A stretch of DNA of 64,000 nt from Chrysogorgia sp. JL179-B06 (Eukaryota; Cnidaria; Anthozoa; Scleralcyonacea; Chrysogorgiidae): positions 2,441,501-2,505,500 of the forward strand of contig JAYKKM010000193.1 of NCBI GenBank assembly GCA_035772405.1, given 5' to 3'. Shown one piece after another: positions 52,261-63,811 of the stretch (position 1 is its first letter; the number at the start of each line of letters is the position of its first letter). The translations under genes and the position numbers were made by a program. Under the pieces are notes generated by a model that was given only the letters and a program-made list of their open reading frames with translations, was not told the origin of the DNA and ran no database searches.

Positions 52261-55200
52261 CTGAAATAAATAGAAATAACAGTCATGTGATTAATTATTT
52301 TGTAAATATGACAGCAATACATACCGTACATACTTGGATCAACTTAGAAAGTTTTTTAAACGAAGTTTTTTTAGTGTTTTTTTCTTCTGTTTCCTGTTTA
52401 TTGAAGTATCACAGGGAAATTTTTGTTTATAACCAAACAGCCAAAAGTCGTGTGGTATTCATTTGATCGTAACAGAGCTATTATTACGTGTAAAATAGTT
52501 CATCTTTTAAGTACAGTATATTAAAGTTAATATTTGTCATTTACACTCGCGGTGAATCCGCCGAAGGAAAAGTTGTGGTGAATCACGAGTGTCGAATCAT
52601 ATACTTTGGAGACCAGTTGGGAAAAATGCAACTTCAAGTCCTTCCTGCTGGATCTCCATGACTCCATACCAGCGCTCTAACCGACTAAGCTACAGAAGCC
52701 GTTGCCTCGAGCTGTCACGAGTTCAGAAAATATGGTGATGTGGTAATGCCTAAAAGGGATGACTCAAAAGGACCTTTCTTTATTTTTGGTTAGGTTACGG
52801 TTAGCTACGGTTAAAGTTAGGTTTACGGTTTGGTTAAAGATTAGGATCAAGGTTAGGGGCGGATCATATAGATCAATACGGTAGTTTACAACAAATAGCA
52901 ATAAAAATATTCAGTCTAGTGTATTTTCACTTTGGAAATCGACAAACTAACACGTTTAATGAAAGGATTGCAAGGATATCGACGGATTCGGATCACGATT
53001 TGTCCCACAAAATGGCCGGCGACTCACTCTTTAAATGGGCATGCCCCCCCCAGAAGATTTTGAAAATTCTTCTTCTCAAAAACACTATTTCGCGAATTCT
53101 AAGAGTAATTTAAAGCCATCCGGGAAAACCTTTCTGTGCATATTTCATAGATAAATTTCGGAAGTTTAGAATGTACACAAGGGCTACTGTAAGTTCCGAA
53201 ACTACGAAAATATTACAGTCTGAAACTTACAGTCTTACACGACTGAAACTGGTTTGTGTTAGTTCAAATGAGAAATAGATAAAAAATATAAGCTATAAGT
53301 AGGTTAAATACCAATGGACCAAAGTTGACACCAGTTTACCCGAACGAATGAGGACAGAACTCTGGCATAATCCCGATTTACGGCCGCAGTTTATACGAGG
53401 TTTCTACTTCAATTCGACCATTTGAAGTTTCGACCGCTGTGCAAGCAGGTTATCGAGGCTTTTCCAAAACGTTGAGATCTTGTTCGCAGGCTAGCTTCAG
53501 TTGGAAAGCTCTGTCGTCCTATGAAAGGCTCTGTTTGCAGGCTAAACTAACCTGAGTCTGCACCGGGTTCAGTAATTAGGCAGCGGTACTTACTTTAAAG
53601 TAAATGGTTTGAACCTAGGAGTATCATCAGATGTGTGAAGTTGATCGTCCAGGTTGTTGTAGTCTTGAGAAAGACTATTGTTGGTGACTGACGTTTCGAC
53701 CGCCTCAGCGGCGGTCATCTTCAGTGTTTGTCAGGTTTTCCTATATATATATATACGTCTGGTTCATTACGTCATCGTTTGTTTGTGTCATTAGTGTGAG
53801 TGGGTGTTGCGTCATGCGTTAAGCGTGGGCCAATATTGTTTGTCGGTAAGTCTATTGTTCGTTGGTGCGTGCGAAGAAGTCTTTTGTATGGTGTCGGTAA
53901 TTGTTGTGATCTGTTAAAGTGGTTACAAGAGAGCGTTTAGTGTTAATTTTAATTATGTTTCAATTGAGGGAAACGTTTGGAGCGTCATACGCATGCGCAG
54001 TAAATATGTGTTTCTAATATGGCAAAAATATGTAAATTATCTGATGTAAATTTTCTATTTGATCAACTAATTTTGACTGCTAAACGAAGTTGTTGAACGC
54101 TGGGTTGATATTAACGTGAAACTGTTTACTTTGGAGTTCGTTGTTAAATGTTTAAATATCCCAGTTGTCATTCCCGATTTTCGAATTGTGTTTTTTTTTA
54201 GTCGAGTTATCCATAAATATCTATTCTATCTTCGTCATATGCTAATTATTTTGCATTGTTTTGCACACAACACAAATTAAAAATCAATTCAGCTTTTATC
54301 CATTGTCATCAACAAGGCAGCACTCGCTACCAGGCAGGTAACCTAGTAATGCAGCTTTTCTGCAACCTGATCGGTTCCTGCAGAGCAGTCTTTACAAACC
54401 GGAAAAGACCGATCATTACAAAACAACTGAAAAGTTTCAAAAAAATTGCGAAAAAATTGAGGAAATGTGAGAAATTTAAAAGCCATATAATAAAAAAAAA
54501 ACTTAATCTCGTTTGGTCGGTCTTTACGGCAAAATTATCCAGTCCTTGGTTTCTTCTGAAGACCGCAGACAGGATAATTTTGCCGTTACTAGCTCCCGCT
54601 CGGTCAATAAGTGTTTACTAATAAGACTTTTACCTCCATTGCTATGTAAGAAATTAATGAAAGAATGCTCTCAAACGAGGCCATAGGGAAAATTTATAAG
54701 AAAACATCATGCATAAGACGCAGCCATTAATAGCAACTATAGTAAACAGTCCGATAATGTAGCTAAAAAGATAAAGCAGAAGAGGGTACTTGAACAAAAC
54801 GGTACCACAGGTGTCTTACTTTGAAGTCTGGTCATAATAGAGTTGACAGCGCCGTTTACCAGGTTAATGAGGAGTTCATTATCAATCTGTTCAGAAGATG
54901 GCTGTCCATTGGAATGGAGCTGAGCATCGTGTTTCTAAAATAACCAATATTAAACGTCAAGTAAATTTCGACTACTGATACTAAAAGGAATTTACAATAG
55001 GTTGAAATGGTACCCAGGCCTGTATAATTAGACGAATGTTGAGACCTCTTCATAGCCATACAGTGACGTCAATGATCTCTAAATAAAGACTGTATCGAGC
55101 AATTATTGTTCAGAAAATGAAGCCGAAGGTAGTACATGGTGGCCATCTTGAAGGGACCACATTATATAGTTTTACTATAGCCGACAGAGACTATCTGTCT

Positions 55201-58200
55201 CTGATCTTTTAAGTAATAGATACAGCATGAGCAGCTGATCTGTGGGATTTACAAGGCCAGCCGAAATAGTACAATGCATACAAATAACTATGTTAACCAA
55301 CTAATTTGGTGATATGAGCTATTGTAGCAGAGAGAATCGAAGTTAAATTTTTTGTATATTAGGAGAAATCTCTTACCGATTTTACAGATAATGATTAAAT
55401 ATTAATTTGAATTTTCTTCATGAATTATTAATGCTTGTTTAAGATGCTAAAATGAATCAGTTGTGAACATTTTTAAATGAACATTTTTAAACGCACGCGA
55501 ACATCGTGTTGCTCTATCCAGTCCTTTTTTAGAGATCCGTGAGTGACAATGTTTAACCATTGAGTTAAACAGACTCAGATAGTACGCACTATCATACATA
55601 TCACACTAACGGGGATCTACAATATAAATATACAATATAAAAATCTCCTGAAAAAGTCTACATTACCTTTTTGTGCCAAGCAATCATCTCGTCTCTTAGA
55701 ATAGCTCGAAGAATGCTATCTATACTAAACTTTGGATCCACTAGGCACCTTGCCGCAGCCACCATGGATGAGGTAAGTACACCACCTATACCCACTGGAG
55801 ATATCAGTTCACTAATATTTGGTGTAAGTCGAAACGGAACAGGACGGTTGGCGTCTAGTTCACCTGGTTTGAAAAGGTAAAATGTTAAATTGAAAAACTT
55901 GAACACATTTACATTTTACCTACAGTATTTTGGGGGTTTATTTTTACAGTATGTAATGATGATATTCATTGATGACGAAGATGATAACAATGATGATGAC
56001 GATGATGATAATAATAATAATAATGATAACGACGACGACGATGATGATAAGGATGACGACGACGATGATAATGATAACGACGATGATGATAATGATAACG
56101 ACGATGATGATAATGATAACGACGATGATAATGATAACGATGATAATGATAACGACGATGATGATAATGATAACGATGATAATGATAACGACGATGATGA
56201 TAATGATAACGACGATGATGATAATGATAACGACGATGATGATAATGATAACGACGATGATGATGATAACGATGATAATGATAACGACGATGATGATAAT
56301 GATAACGACGATGATGATAATGATAACGACGATGATAATGATAACGATGATAATGATAACGACGATGATGATAATGATAACGATGATAATGATAACGACG
56401 ATGATGATAATGATAACGACGATGATGATAATGATAACGACGATGATAATGATAACGACGATGATGATAATGATAACGACGATGATGATAATGATAACGA
56501 TGATGATGATGATAAACGACGACGATGATAATGATAACGACGATGATGATAATGATAACGACGACGATGATAATGATAACGACGATGATGATAATGATAA
56601 CGACGACGATGATGATAATGATAACGACGACGATGATAATGATAACGACGAGGATGATAATGATAACGACGACGATGATGATAATGATAACGACGATGAT
56701 GATAACGACGACGATGATAATGATAACGACGATGATAATGATATCGACGATGATGATAATGATAACGACGACGATGATGATAATGATAACGACGATGATA
56801 ATGATAACGACGACGATGATGATAATGATAACGACGATGATGATGATAATGATAACGACGATGATGATAATGATAACGACGACGATGATGATAATGATAA
56901 CGACGACGATGATAATGATAACGACGATGATGATAATGATAACGACGATGATGATAATGATAACGACGACGATGATGATAATGATAACGACGATGATGAT
57001 AATAATACGACGATGATGATGATAACGACGATGATGATAATGATAATATGACGATGACGATGATGATAATGACGACGATGATGATAATGATAACGACGAT
57101 GATGATAATAATACGACGATGATGATGATAACGACGATGATAATAATACGACGATGATGATGATAACGACGATGATGATAATGATAACGACGAGGATGAT
57201 GATAATGATATGACGATGACGATGATGATAACGATGATGATGATAATAATACGACGATGATGATGATAACGACGATGATGATAATGATAACGACGACGAT
57301 GATGATAATGATAACGACGATGATAATGATAACGACGATGATGATAATGATAACGACGATGATGATAATGATAACGACGATGATGATAATGATAACGACG
57401 ATGATGATAATGATAACGACGATGATAATGATAACGACGATGATGATAATGATAACGACGATGATGATAATGATAACGATGATGATGATAATAATACGAC
57501 GATGATGATAACGACGATGATGATAATGATAACGACGACGATGATGATAATGATAACGACGATGATGATAATGATAACGACGATGATGATAATGATAACG
57601 ACGATGATGATAATGATAACGACGATGATGATAATGATAACGACGATGATGATAATGATAACGACGATGATGATAATGATAACGACGATGATGATAATAA
57701 TACGACGATGATGATGATAACGAGGATGATGATAATGATAATATGACGATGACGATGATGATAATGATAACGATGATGATGATAATAATACGACGATGAT
57801 GATAATGATAACGACGATGATGATAATGATAACGACGATGATGATAATGATAACGACGATGATGATAATGATAACGACGATGATGATAATGATAACGACG
57901 ATGATAATGATAACGACGATGATGATAATGATAACGACTATTATGATAATGATAACGATGATGATGATAATAATACGACGATGATGATAACGACGATGAT
58001 GATAATGATAACGACGACGATGATGATAATGATAACGACGATGATAATGATAACGACGATGATGATAATGATAACGACGATGATGATAATGATAACGACG
58101 ATGATGATAATGATAACGACGATGATGATAATGATAACGACGATGATGATAATGATAACGACGATGATGATAATGATAACGACGATGATGATAATGATAA

Positions 58201-61200
58201 CGACGATGATGATAATGATAACGACGATGATGATAATGATAACGACGATGATGATAATAATACGACGATGATGATGATAACGAGGATGATGATAATGATA
58301 ATATGACGATGACGATGATGATAATGATAACGATGATGATGATAATAATACGACGATGATGATAATGATAACGACGATGATGATAATGATAACGACGATG
58401 ACGATAATGATAACGACGACGATGATAATGATAACGACGATGATAATGATAACGACGATGATGATAATGATAACGACGATGATAATGATAACGACGACGA
58501 TGATAATGATAACGACGATGATGATAATGATAACGACGATGATGATAATGATAACGACGACGATGATAATGATAACGACGATGATGATAATGATAACGAC
58601 GATGATGATAATGATAACGACGATGATGATAATGATAACGACGATGATAATGATAACGACGACGATGATAATGATAACGACGATGATGATAATGATAACG
58701 ACGATGATGATAATGATAACGACGACGATGATGATAATGATAACGACGATGATGATAATAATACGACGATGATGATGATAACGACGATGATGATAATAAT
58801 ACGACGATGATGATGATAACGACGATGATGATAATGATAACGACGAGGATGATGATAATGATATGACGATGATGATAATGATAACGATGATGATGATAAT
58901 AATACGACGATGATGATGATAACGACGATGATGATAATGATAATATGACGACGACGATGATGATAATGATAATATGACGATGATGATAATGACGACGATG
59001 ATGATAATGATAACGACGATGATGATAATAATACGACGATGATGATGATAACGACGATGATGATAATAATACGACGATGATGATGATAACGACGAGGATG
59101 ATAATGATAACGACGAGGATGGTGATAATGATATGACGATGACGATGATGATAATGATAACGATGATGATGATAATAATACGACGATGATGATGATAACG
59201 ACGATGATGATAATGATAATAATATGACGACGGCGATGATGATAATGATAACGACGACGATGATGATAATGATAACGACGATGATGATAATAATGATAAC
59301 GACGATGATGATAATGATAACGACGATGATAATGATAACGACGATGATGATAATGATAACGACGATGATGATAATGATAACGATGATGATAATGATAACG
59401 ACGATGATGATAATGATAACGACGACGATGATGATAATGATAACGACGATGATAATAATACGACGATGATGATGATAACGAGGATGATGATAATGATAAT
59501 ATGACGATGACGATGACGATGATGATAATGATAACGATGATGATAATAATACGACGATGATGATGATAACGACGATGATGATAATGATAATATGACGATG
59601 ATGATAATGATAACGACGACGATGATGATAATGATAGCGACGATGATGATAATAATACGACGATGATGATGATAACGACGATGATGATAATGATAACGAC
59701 GAGGATGATGATAATGATAACGATGACGATGACGATAATGATAACGACGACGACGATGATGATAACGATGATGATAATGATAACGACGATGAGGATGATA
59801 ATGATGATAACGACGACGATGATGATAATACGACGATGATAATGATAACGACGAGGATGATGATAATGATATGACGATGATGATAATGATAACGACGATG
59901 ATGATGATAATACGACGATGATGATAATACGACGATGATGATGATAACGACGAGGATGATCATAATGATAACGACGATGATGATGATGATAACGACGACG
60001 ATGATGATAACGACGAGGATGATGATAATGATAACGATGATGATGATAATGATAACGACGACGATGATGATAACGACGATGATGATGATGATAACGACGA
60101 CGATGATGATAACGACGATGATAATAATGATAACGATGATGATGATAATGATAACGACGACGATGATGATAACGACGACGATGATGATAACGACGAGGAT
60201 GATGATAATGATAACGATGATAATGATAACGACGATGATGATGATAATGATAACGAGGATGATGATAATGATAACGATGATGATAATGATAATACGACGA
60301 TGATGATGATAACGACGAGGATGATCATAATGATGACGATGATGATGATAATATGACGATGATGATAATGATAACGACGACGACGTGATGATAATGATAA
60401 CGACGACGATGATGATAATGATGATGATGATGAGGATGATGATGATAACGACGATGAGGATGATGATAACGACGAGGATGATGATAATGATAACGACGAG
60501 GATGATGATAATATGACGATGATGATAATGATAACGACGATGATGATGATAAACGATGATGATGATAATACGACGATGATGATGATAACGACGAGGATGA
60601 TCATAATGATAACTACGATGATGATGATAACGACGACCACGATAATAATGATGACAATGATGATGATAACGATAACGTTGGGCGATCGTCAAGCTCGTAT
60701 TCTCAGAAAAATGACCCGGAGTCCCGGACAGGAATCGAAACCATTGAGCTACCGGGACTTAGATGATAGTAATGATGACGATGAGGATAATAATGATGAC
60801 GATGATGATAATAATAATGATGATAACGACGATGATGATCAGATGATGATAATGATGATAATGTGAAAATGGTAGCGACGACGATGATAACGACAATGAT
60901 AATATTGATGACGACGACGAAGACAACGATTATGATAATGATGACGATGCAGACGAAGATGATGACGCCGAGGACGATAATAATGACGACGACGATATTG
61001 ATCATAATGGTAACATAACAATGATGATGATGATGACGACAACGATAGTAACAATGGCGATGATAATGATGATGGAAGAGGCAAAATGAAAATGATACGA
61101 CTCGACATTTGATTTCAAAACATTTTAGCATGGATACTTTATGTGGAATCGACAAAGTGACCTTCAGAACCCTAGCTGATTTCCTGGCCTTAAAATTCCT

Positions 61201-62863
61201 CCATGACTATCATATCGTCACCTCCCTTAAAGCATTACCTTTACTTTCGTCAATCTCAAATTTATAGTAAGCAACAGTCAGTCTTCCTGTTTCACGAACA
61301 ATTTGTAACATCTCTGGAGATAATCTTGAAAGATGTAATGTAAATTCTGCAAATTGCGACAGCGTCAATTGAGCCGTAAACTACAAAAGGAAAAGACAAA
61401 ATAGGATATGTAATTAATACATATATTTAGGCAAGCAAATTTATTGGAAACTCGACAAACTACAAAGCGACTAACATTTGTTAGCTGTGGTTTATGTTGG
61501 AAAGGCATCACCGTGAACATATCTTTTGTTTTACACAAGAAAGACTGGCAATAATTTATTTTAACTTTTTCCAATAATATCATTATCATCGTCCTTACCC
61601 AATTCCAATTTTACGCGGTAGATTTTTAATTTTATTCATATATTTGTATATATAAGCACTTTATATTTAAAGGGAAATGGCAATAAAAATTTTCTTTGTC
61701 TCATTTAAAAGAACATTTAAAATAATATATGAAGACCTTTTAAAATTTCCCCGTAACTTCCCTAATTTTTGAAATATCTGTGAACAAAAATATCTGCAAT
61801 CCGCCATCTTGTTTTATAATTAATCTAATTAAGTGACGTCAAAACCAGGGTAAACATTCTAAAAGTTGTAAATAATTGCCCAAATATCAGTGGAATGCGT
61901 TCAAATAGATTGCTACTTCACTTAAAAGTATACAACACCCAAAACAACTACGATTTAGCATCTATAATAACTCGATAATTGCTGATATAAAAAACATTTC
62001 TACCCTGGTTGTGACGTCACGCATATCCAAGGATGGTTATGCATATCCAAGATGGCGGAATGTTCAATGTTCTTTGTTAAAAAGAAGTGAAATATTTACA
62101 GAACCAAGAACGATATGGAAAATCTGTAAAAGGTCTTCATATATCATTTTAAAAGTTCTTTCAAATAAGATAAACTTAATTTTATTGCCATTTCCCTTTA
62201 ATTACAGTAGCAACTGGCCGCATTATTATTTTCTTACTTTTGTTCATTAATGTTTAAACAGCACGTTTGAACGATTTAATCCAGCGTTTCTATTCGATAA
62301 CTGCGTGCACTTCGATATACCAAAAATACAATATGTACCCAAAAGCCGAGGGAGGTTTTGTAAAACCTCCCGACAAAACGTCCCGAGGCTTGAGGGACAT
62401 TTAATCACTAATCAACCGAAATGCCATGCTATCACACTTTGTAATATTACGGTTTCCGAGGAAGGAGGAGAGTAAAAGAAGAACGCTTTTGGCGGAACAA
62501 TTTCAAAGTGAATAAATTATCGAGTTGTGATTAATACTAGTGGGAATTCGATAAATGTTCACTTCATGTATTTGTTAGTTATTCTATTGAAATCCTTTGG
62601 GGTAGCATATGTGGGAATAAAAACTGATTAAGATGAAATAAAGTCTTTGTGACTCGCGTATAAATAAGAGGTTGGATGAAAATGTGGTGCGACGCGTGCG
62701 ACATAAGATTACTAATTATCCGACTTGTGTTAAAGAAAGATCAAGGTACGTAGAATTGTTTCTCATTTACTTGTTTCCTAAATGTCCAATAATCAGCAGA
62801 CGTTTTATACGAACGTTGGGCCCATTCCTTTAGCACAACCTCAGGAACGATGGTACTTTGGAT
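52151..62863 (-). CDS. TRRAP: TRRAP, C-terminal part (last five coding exons)
   Basis: TRRAP is a very large PIKK-family pseudokinase, the scaffold that ties transcription activators to SAGA- and NuA4/TIP60-type histone acetyltransferase complexes in the nucleus. Five minus-strand exons join in frame and encode about 219 residues of the C-terminus: IQSTIVPEVVLKEWAQ, DYWTFRKQFTAQLTLSQFAE, LHLSRLSPEMLQIVRETGRL, GELDANRPVPFRLTPNISEL, ILRDEMIAWHKK, NSIMTRLQNLAEFEGAETKV and the terminal FATC motif LCRMDPAWHPWL. These align residue by residue with animal TRRAP, including the exact end. The upstream part of the gene (family length about 3,800 residues) lies beyond 64000. The intron between exons B and C holds a 5 kb GAT/GAC array. 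Confidence 0.95.
52622..52725 (-). mobile_element. tRNA-derived SINE head
   Basis: On the minus strand GTAGCTTAGTCGGTTAGAGC is a good A-box-like start. The expected B-box region is diverged. Confidence 0.55.
52751..52870 (-). repeat. GGTTAGG-rich inverted repeat, right copy
   Basis: It is the inverted partner of 50830-50966, from GGGATGACTCAAAAGGACCT to GGTTAGGGGCGGATCATAT. Confidence 0.85.
53688..53724 (-). repeat. GATGA-hairpin-CGAAACGTCAG motif
   Basis: The minus strand reads GAAGATGACCGCCGCTGAGG then CGGTCGAAACGTCAG. ACCGCC/GGCGGT forms a six-pair stem before CGAAAC. Similar to the motifs at 7728 and 17325. Confidence 0.5.
54525..54585. repeat. Short inverted repeat
   Basis: CGGCAAAATTATCCAGTCCT is mirrored by AGGATAATTTTGCCG. 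Other GACCGA fragments nearby suggest a decayed MITE. Confidence 0.6.
54820..54934 (-). CDS. TRRAP: TRRAP exon D
   Basis: It encodes 38 residues plus one base, KHDAQLHSNG to NSIMTRLQ. The acceptor is ATTTTAG|AAAC and the donor CTTCAAA|GTAAGA. The first part corresponds to the variable linker in human TRRAP. Confidence 0.93.
55071..55545. mobile_element. Foldback element copy 2 (relative of 45980-46419)
   Basis: ATGATCTCTAAATAAAGACT, GGTGGCCATCTTGAAGGGAC and GACAGAGACTATCTGTCTCT match copy 1. The second half has lost most of its symmetry. Lies in the TRRAP intron between exons C and D. Confidence 0.7.
55667..55863 (-). CDS. TRRAP: TRRAP exon C
   Basis: It encodes 66 residues, GELDANRPVPFRLTPNISEL to AWHKK, the strongest TRRAP match in the window. 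The acceptor is AAACCAG|GTGA and the donor AAAAAG|GTAATG. Confidence 0.96.
55944..60677. repeat. ~4.7 kb nested GAT/AAT/AAC/GAC satellite in a TRRAP intron
   Basis: A near-continuous array is built on codon-sized words GAT, AAT, AAC and GAC, most often as a 21 bp unit GATGATGATAATGATAACGAC with unit-length variants of 18 and 24. Higher-order repetition is visible: the block starting at 57706 recurs almost exactly at 58262, 556 bases on. On the minus strand (TRRAP sense) the words ATC/GTC/GTT/ATT contain no stop codon, so a 1582-codon open frame exists, but its translation is pure I/V or H/Y/R or S/L low-complexity. It is intronic repeat DNA, not a gene. Confidence 0.95.
60678..60765 (-). mobile_element. 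tRNA-derived SINE inserted in the GAT array
   Basis: Read on the minus strand it has a tRNA-like head with an A-box-like TAGCTCAATGGTT and a B-box-like GGTTTCGATTCCTG, then the tail motif TCATTTTTCTGAGAATACGAG shared with the copy at 50043. It separates the main array from a more diverged part. Confidence 0.6.
60766..61085. repeat. Diverged continuation of the GAT/GAC array
   Basis: The same GAT/GAC/AAT words continue after the SINE but with many substitutions (GAAG, GTAG, ATTG). It was probably contiguous with the main array before the insertion. Confidence 0.75.
61239..61380 (-). CDS. TRRAP: TRRAP exon B
   Basis: It encodes 47 residues plus one base: FTAQLTLSQFAEFTLHL through YYKFEIDESK. 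The acceptor is TTTTGTAG|TTTA and the donor AGTAAAG|GTAATG. Confidence 0.94.
61671..62197. mobile_element. TTAA-type MITE, 'AGGGAAATGGCAATAAAA' family
   Basis: Its ends AGGGAAATGGCAATAAAAAT and the complement TTTTATTGCCATTTCCCT are flanked by TTAA (61667-61670, 62198-62201). The inner AAAAGAACATTTAAAATAAT and its inverted partner resemble those in 50989-51740. Confidence 0.88.
62771..62863 (-). CDS. TRRAP: TRRAP exon A (first in window)
   Basis: It encodes 31 residues, IQSTIVPEVVLKEWAQ to DYWTFRKQ. The acceptor is TTTCATAG|ATCC and the donor AAACAA|GTAAAT. It is 93 bases long, phase 0. Confidence 0.93.
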
Positions 62864-62960
62864 CTATGAAATAAAAGAGAATCATATACCAGGTGTTTAT
62901 CCAAGATTTAGACAGAAAAGTGTCCGCTAATATAGTTATGTACAATGAACTACCACTAAA

Positions 62961-63142
62961 CGGACACCTCTCTAAGAGGGACACCTCTCTAAAAGGGACA
63001 CCTCTCTAAAAGGGACACCTCTCTAAGAGGGACACCTCTCTAAGGGGAACATCTTAAAAGGGACATCTCTAAAAGGGACACCTCTCTAAGTGGAACACCT
63101 CTCTAAGTGGAACACCTCTCTAAGTGGAACACCTCTCTAAGG
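62961..63142. repeat. 17 bp minisatellite GGGACACCTCTCTAAGA, left block
   Basis: About ten tandem units of GGACACCTCTCTAAGAG with GTGGAACA and AAGGGACA variants, in the TRRAP intron upstream of exon A. Confidence 0.9.
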
Positions 63143-63145
63143 GAA

Positions 63146-63183
63146 TGTTTATATGAACCGGGCTAGCCCGGTTCATATAAACA
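63146..63183. repeat. 38 bp perfect palindrome
   Basis: TGTTTATATGAACCGGGCT is followed directly by its exact complement AGCCCGGTTCATATAAACA, with no spacer, at the junction of the minisatellite and the LINE. Confidence 0.9.
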
Positions 63184-63192
63184 GCCCCTAAC

Positions 63193-63797
63193 TTGGAGTA
63201 TGGCAACAAGATAATCTGCGGTGGAACTACCATGTCGAACAAACAATCAAGAAAGCTAGTAAGAGATTATATTATCTACGCGAATGTAGAAAGGCAAATC
63301 TACCAAGTGAGATTGGTATAAAAGTATATTGTACCAAAATTCGCCCGCTTCTTGAATATGCATCAGCGGTATGGGGAGGTCTACCAAAATATCTGGCGGC
63401 AGACTTACAACACGTGCAAGATAGAAGCCTGGACATAATTGGGATCCCAAGAGCTACTTTGTCCACTTTGGAGGAGAGGAGGGAGGATGCTACCAAACGT
63501 GAAGCTACAAGGATACTAAATGATAATGAACACCCAAATCGTATCTTTGTGACAAATCCAACAATTCATAAATATAACCTAAGAGCAAAGCCCAGCCCTC
63601 TTCCTATATCAATCTCGGGAACAAATAGACATTCAAATTCATTTATTCCCAGAGCAGCCGGGCTCCTGGCTGTCTAACTGAATATTTTAAACGTAGAGTA
63701 TTAACAATATTTTAAATAGTTTTTACTAATTGTATAACTTTTATATCAAATGATTTGTAAATCCATTGTATTTTTATTCTTAGGATGGATAATTAAA
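63193..63797 (+). pseudogene. LINE RT C-terminal fragment inside a minisatellite
   Basis: It reads ASKRLYYLRECRKANLPSEI, YCTKIRPLLEYASAVWGGLP, LQHVQDRSLDIIGIPR and NRHSNSFIPRAAGLLAV before a stop. The 3' tail ends in TTATTATTATTAA at 63787-63811. It is a 5'-truncated LINE (another family than the CR1-like copies), with the GGACACCTCTCTAAG array on both sides. Confidence 0.8.
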
Positions 63798-63811
63798 GAT
63801 TATTATTATTA

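Noticed and set aside
55890..57051. Asp/Asn-rich (DDDNDND) and Met/Ile/Thr plus-strand frames
   Set aside because: Same repeat array, lying in a TRRAP intron; no gene-like composition.
55944..60692. 1582-codon minus-strand open frame
   Set aside because: It is the stop-free complement of the GAT/AAC array; all minus frames are open and the translation is only I/V, S/L or H/Y/R runs.
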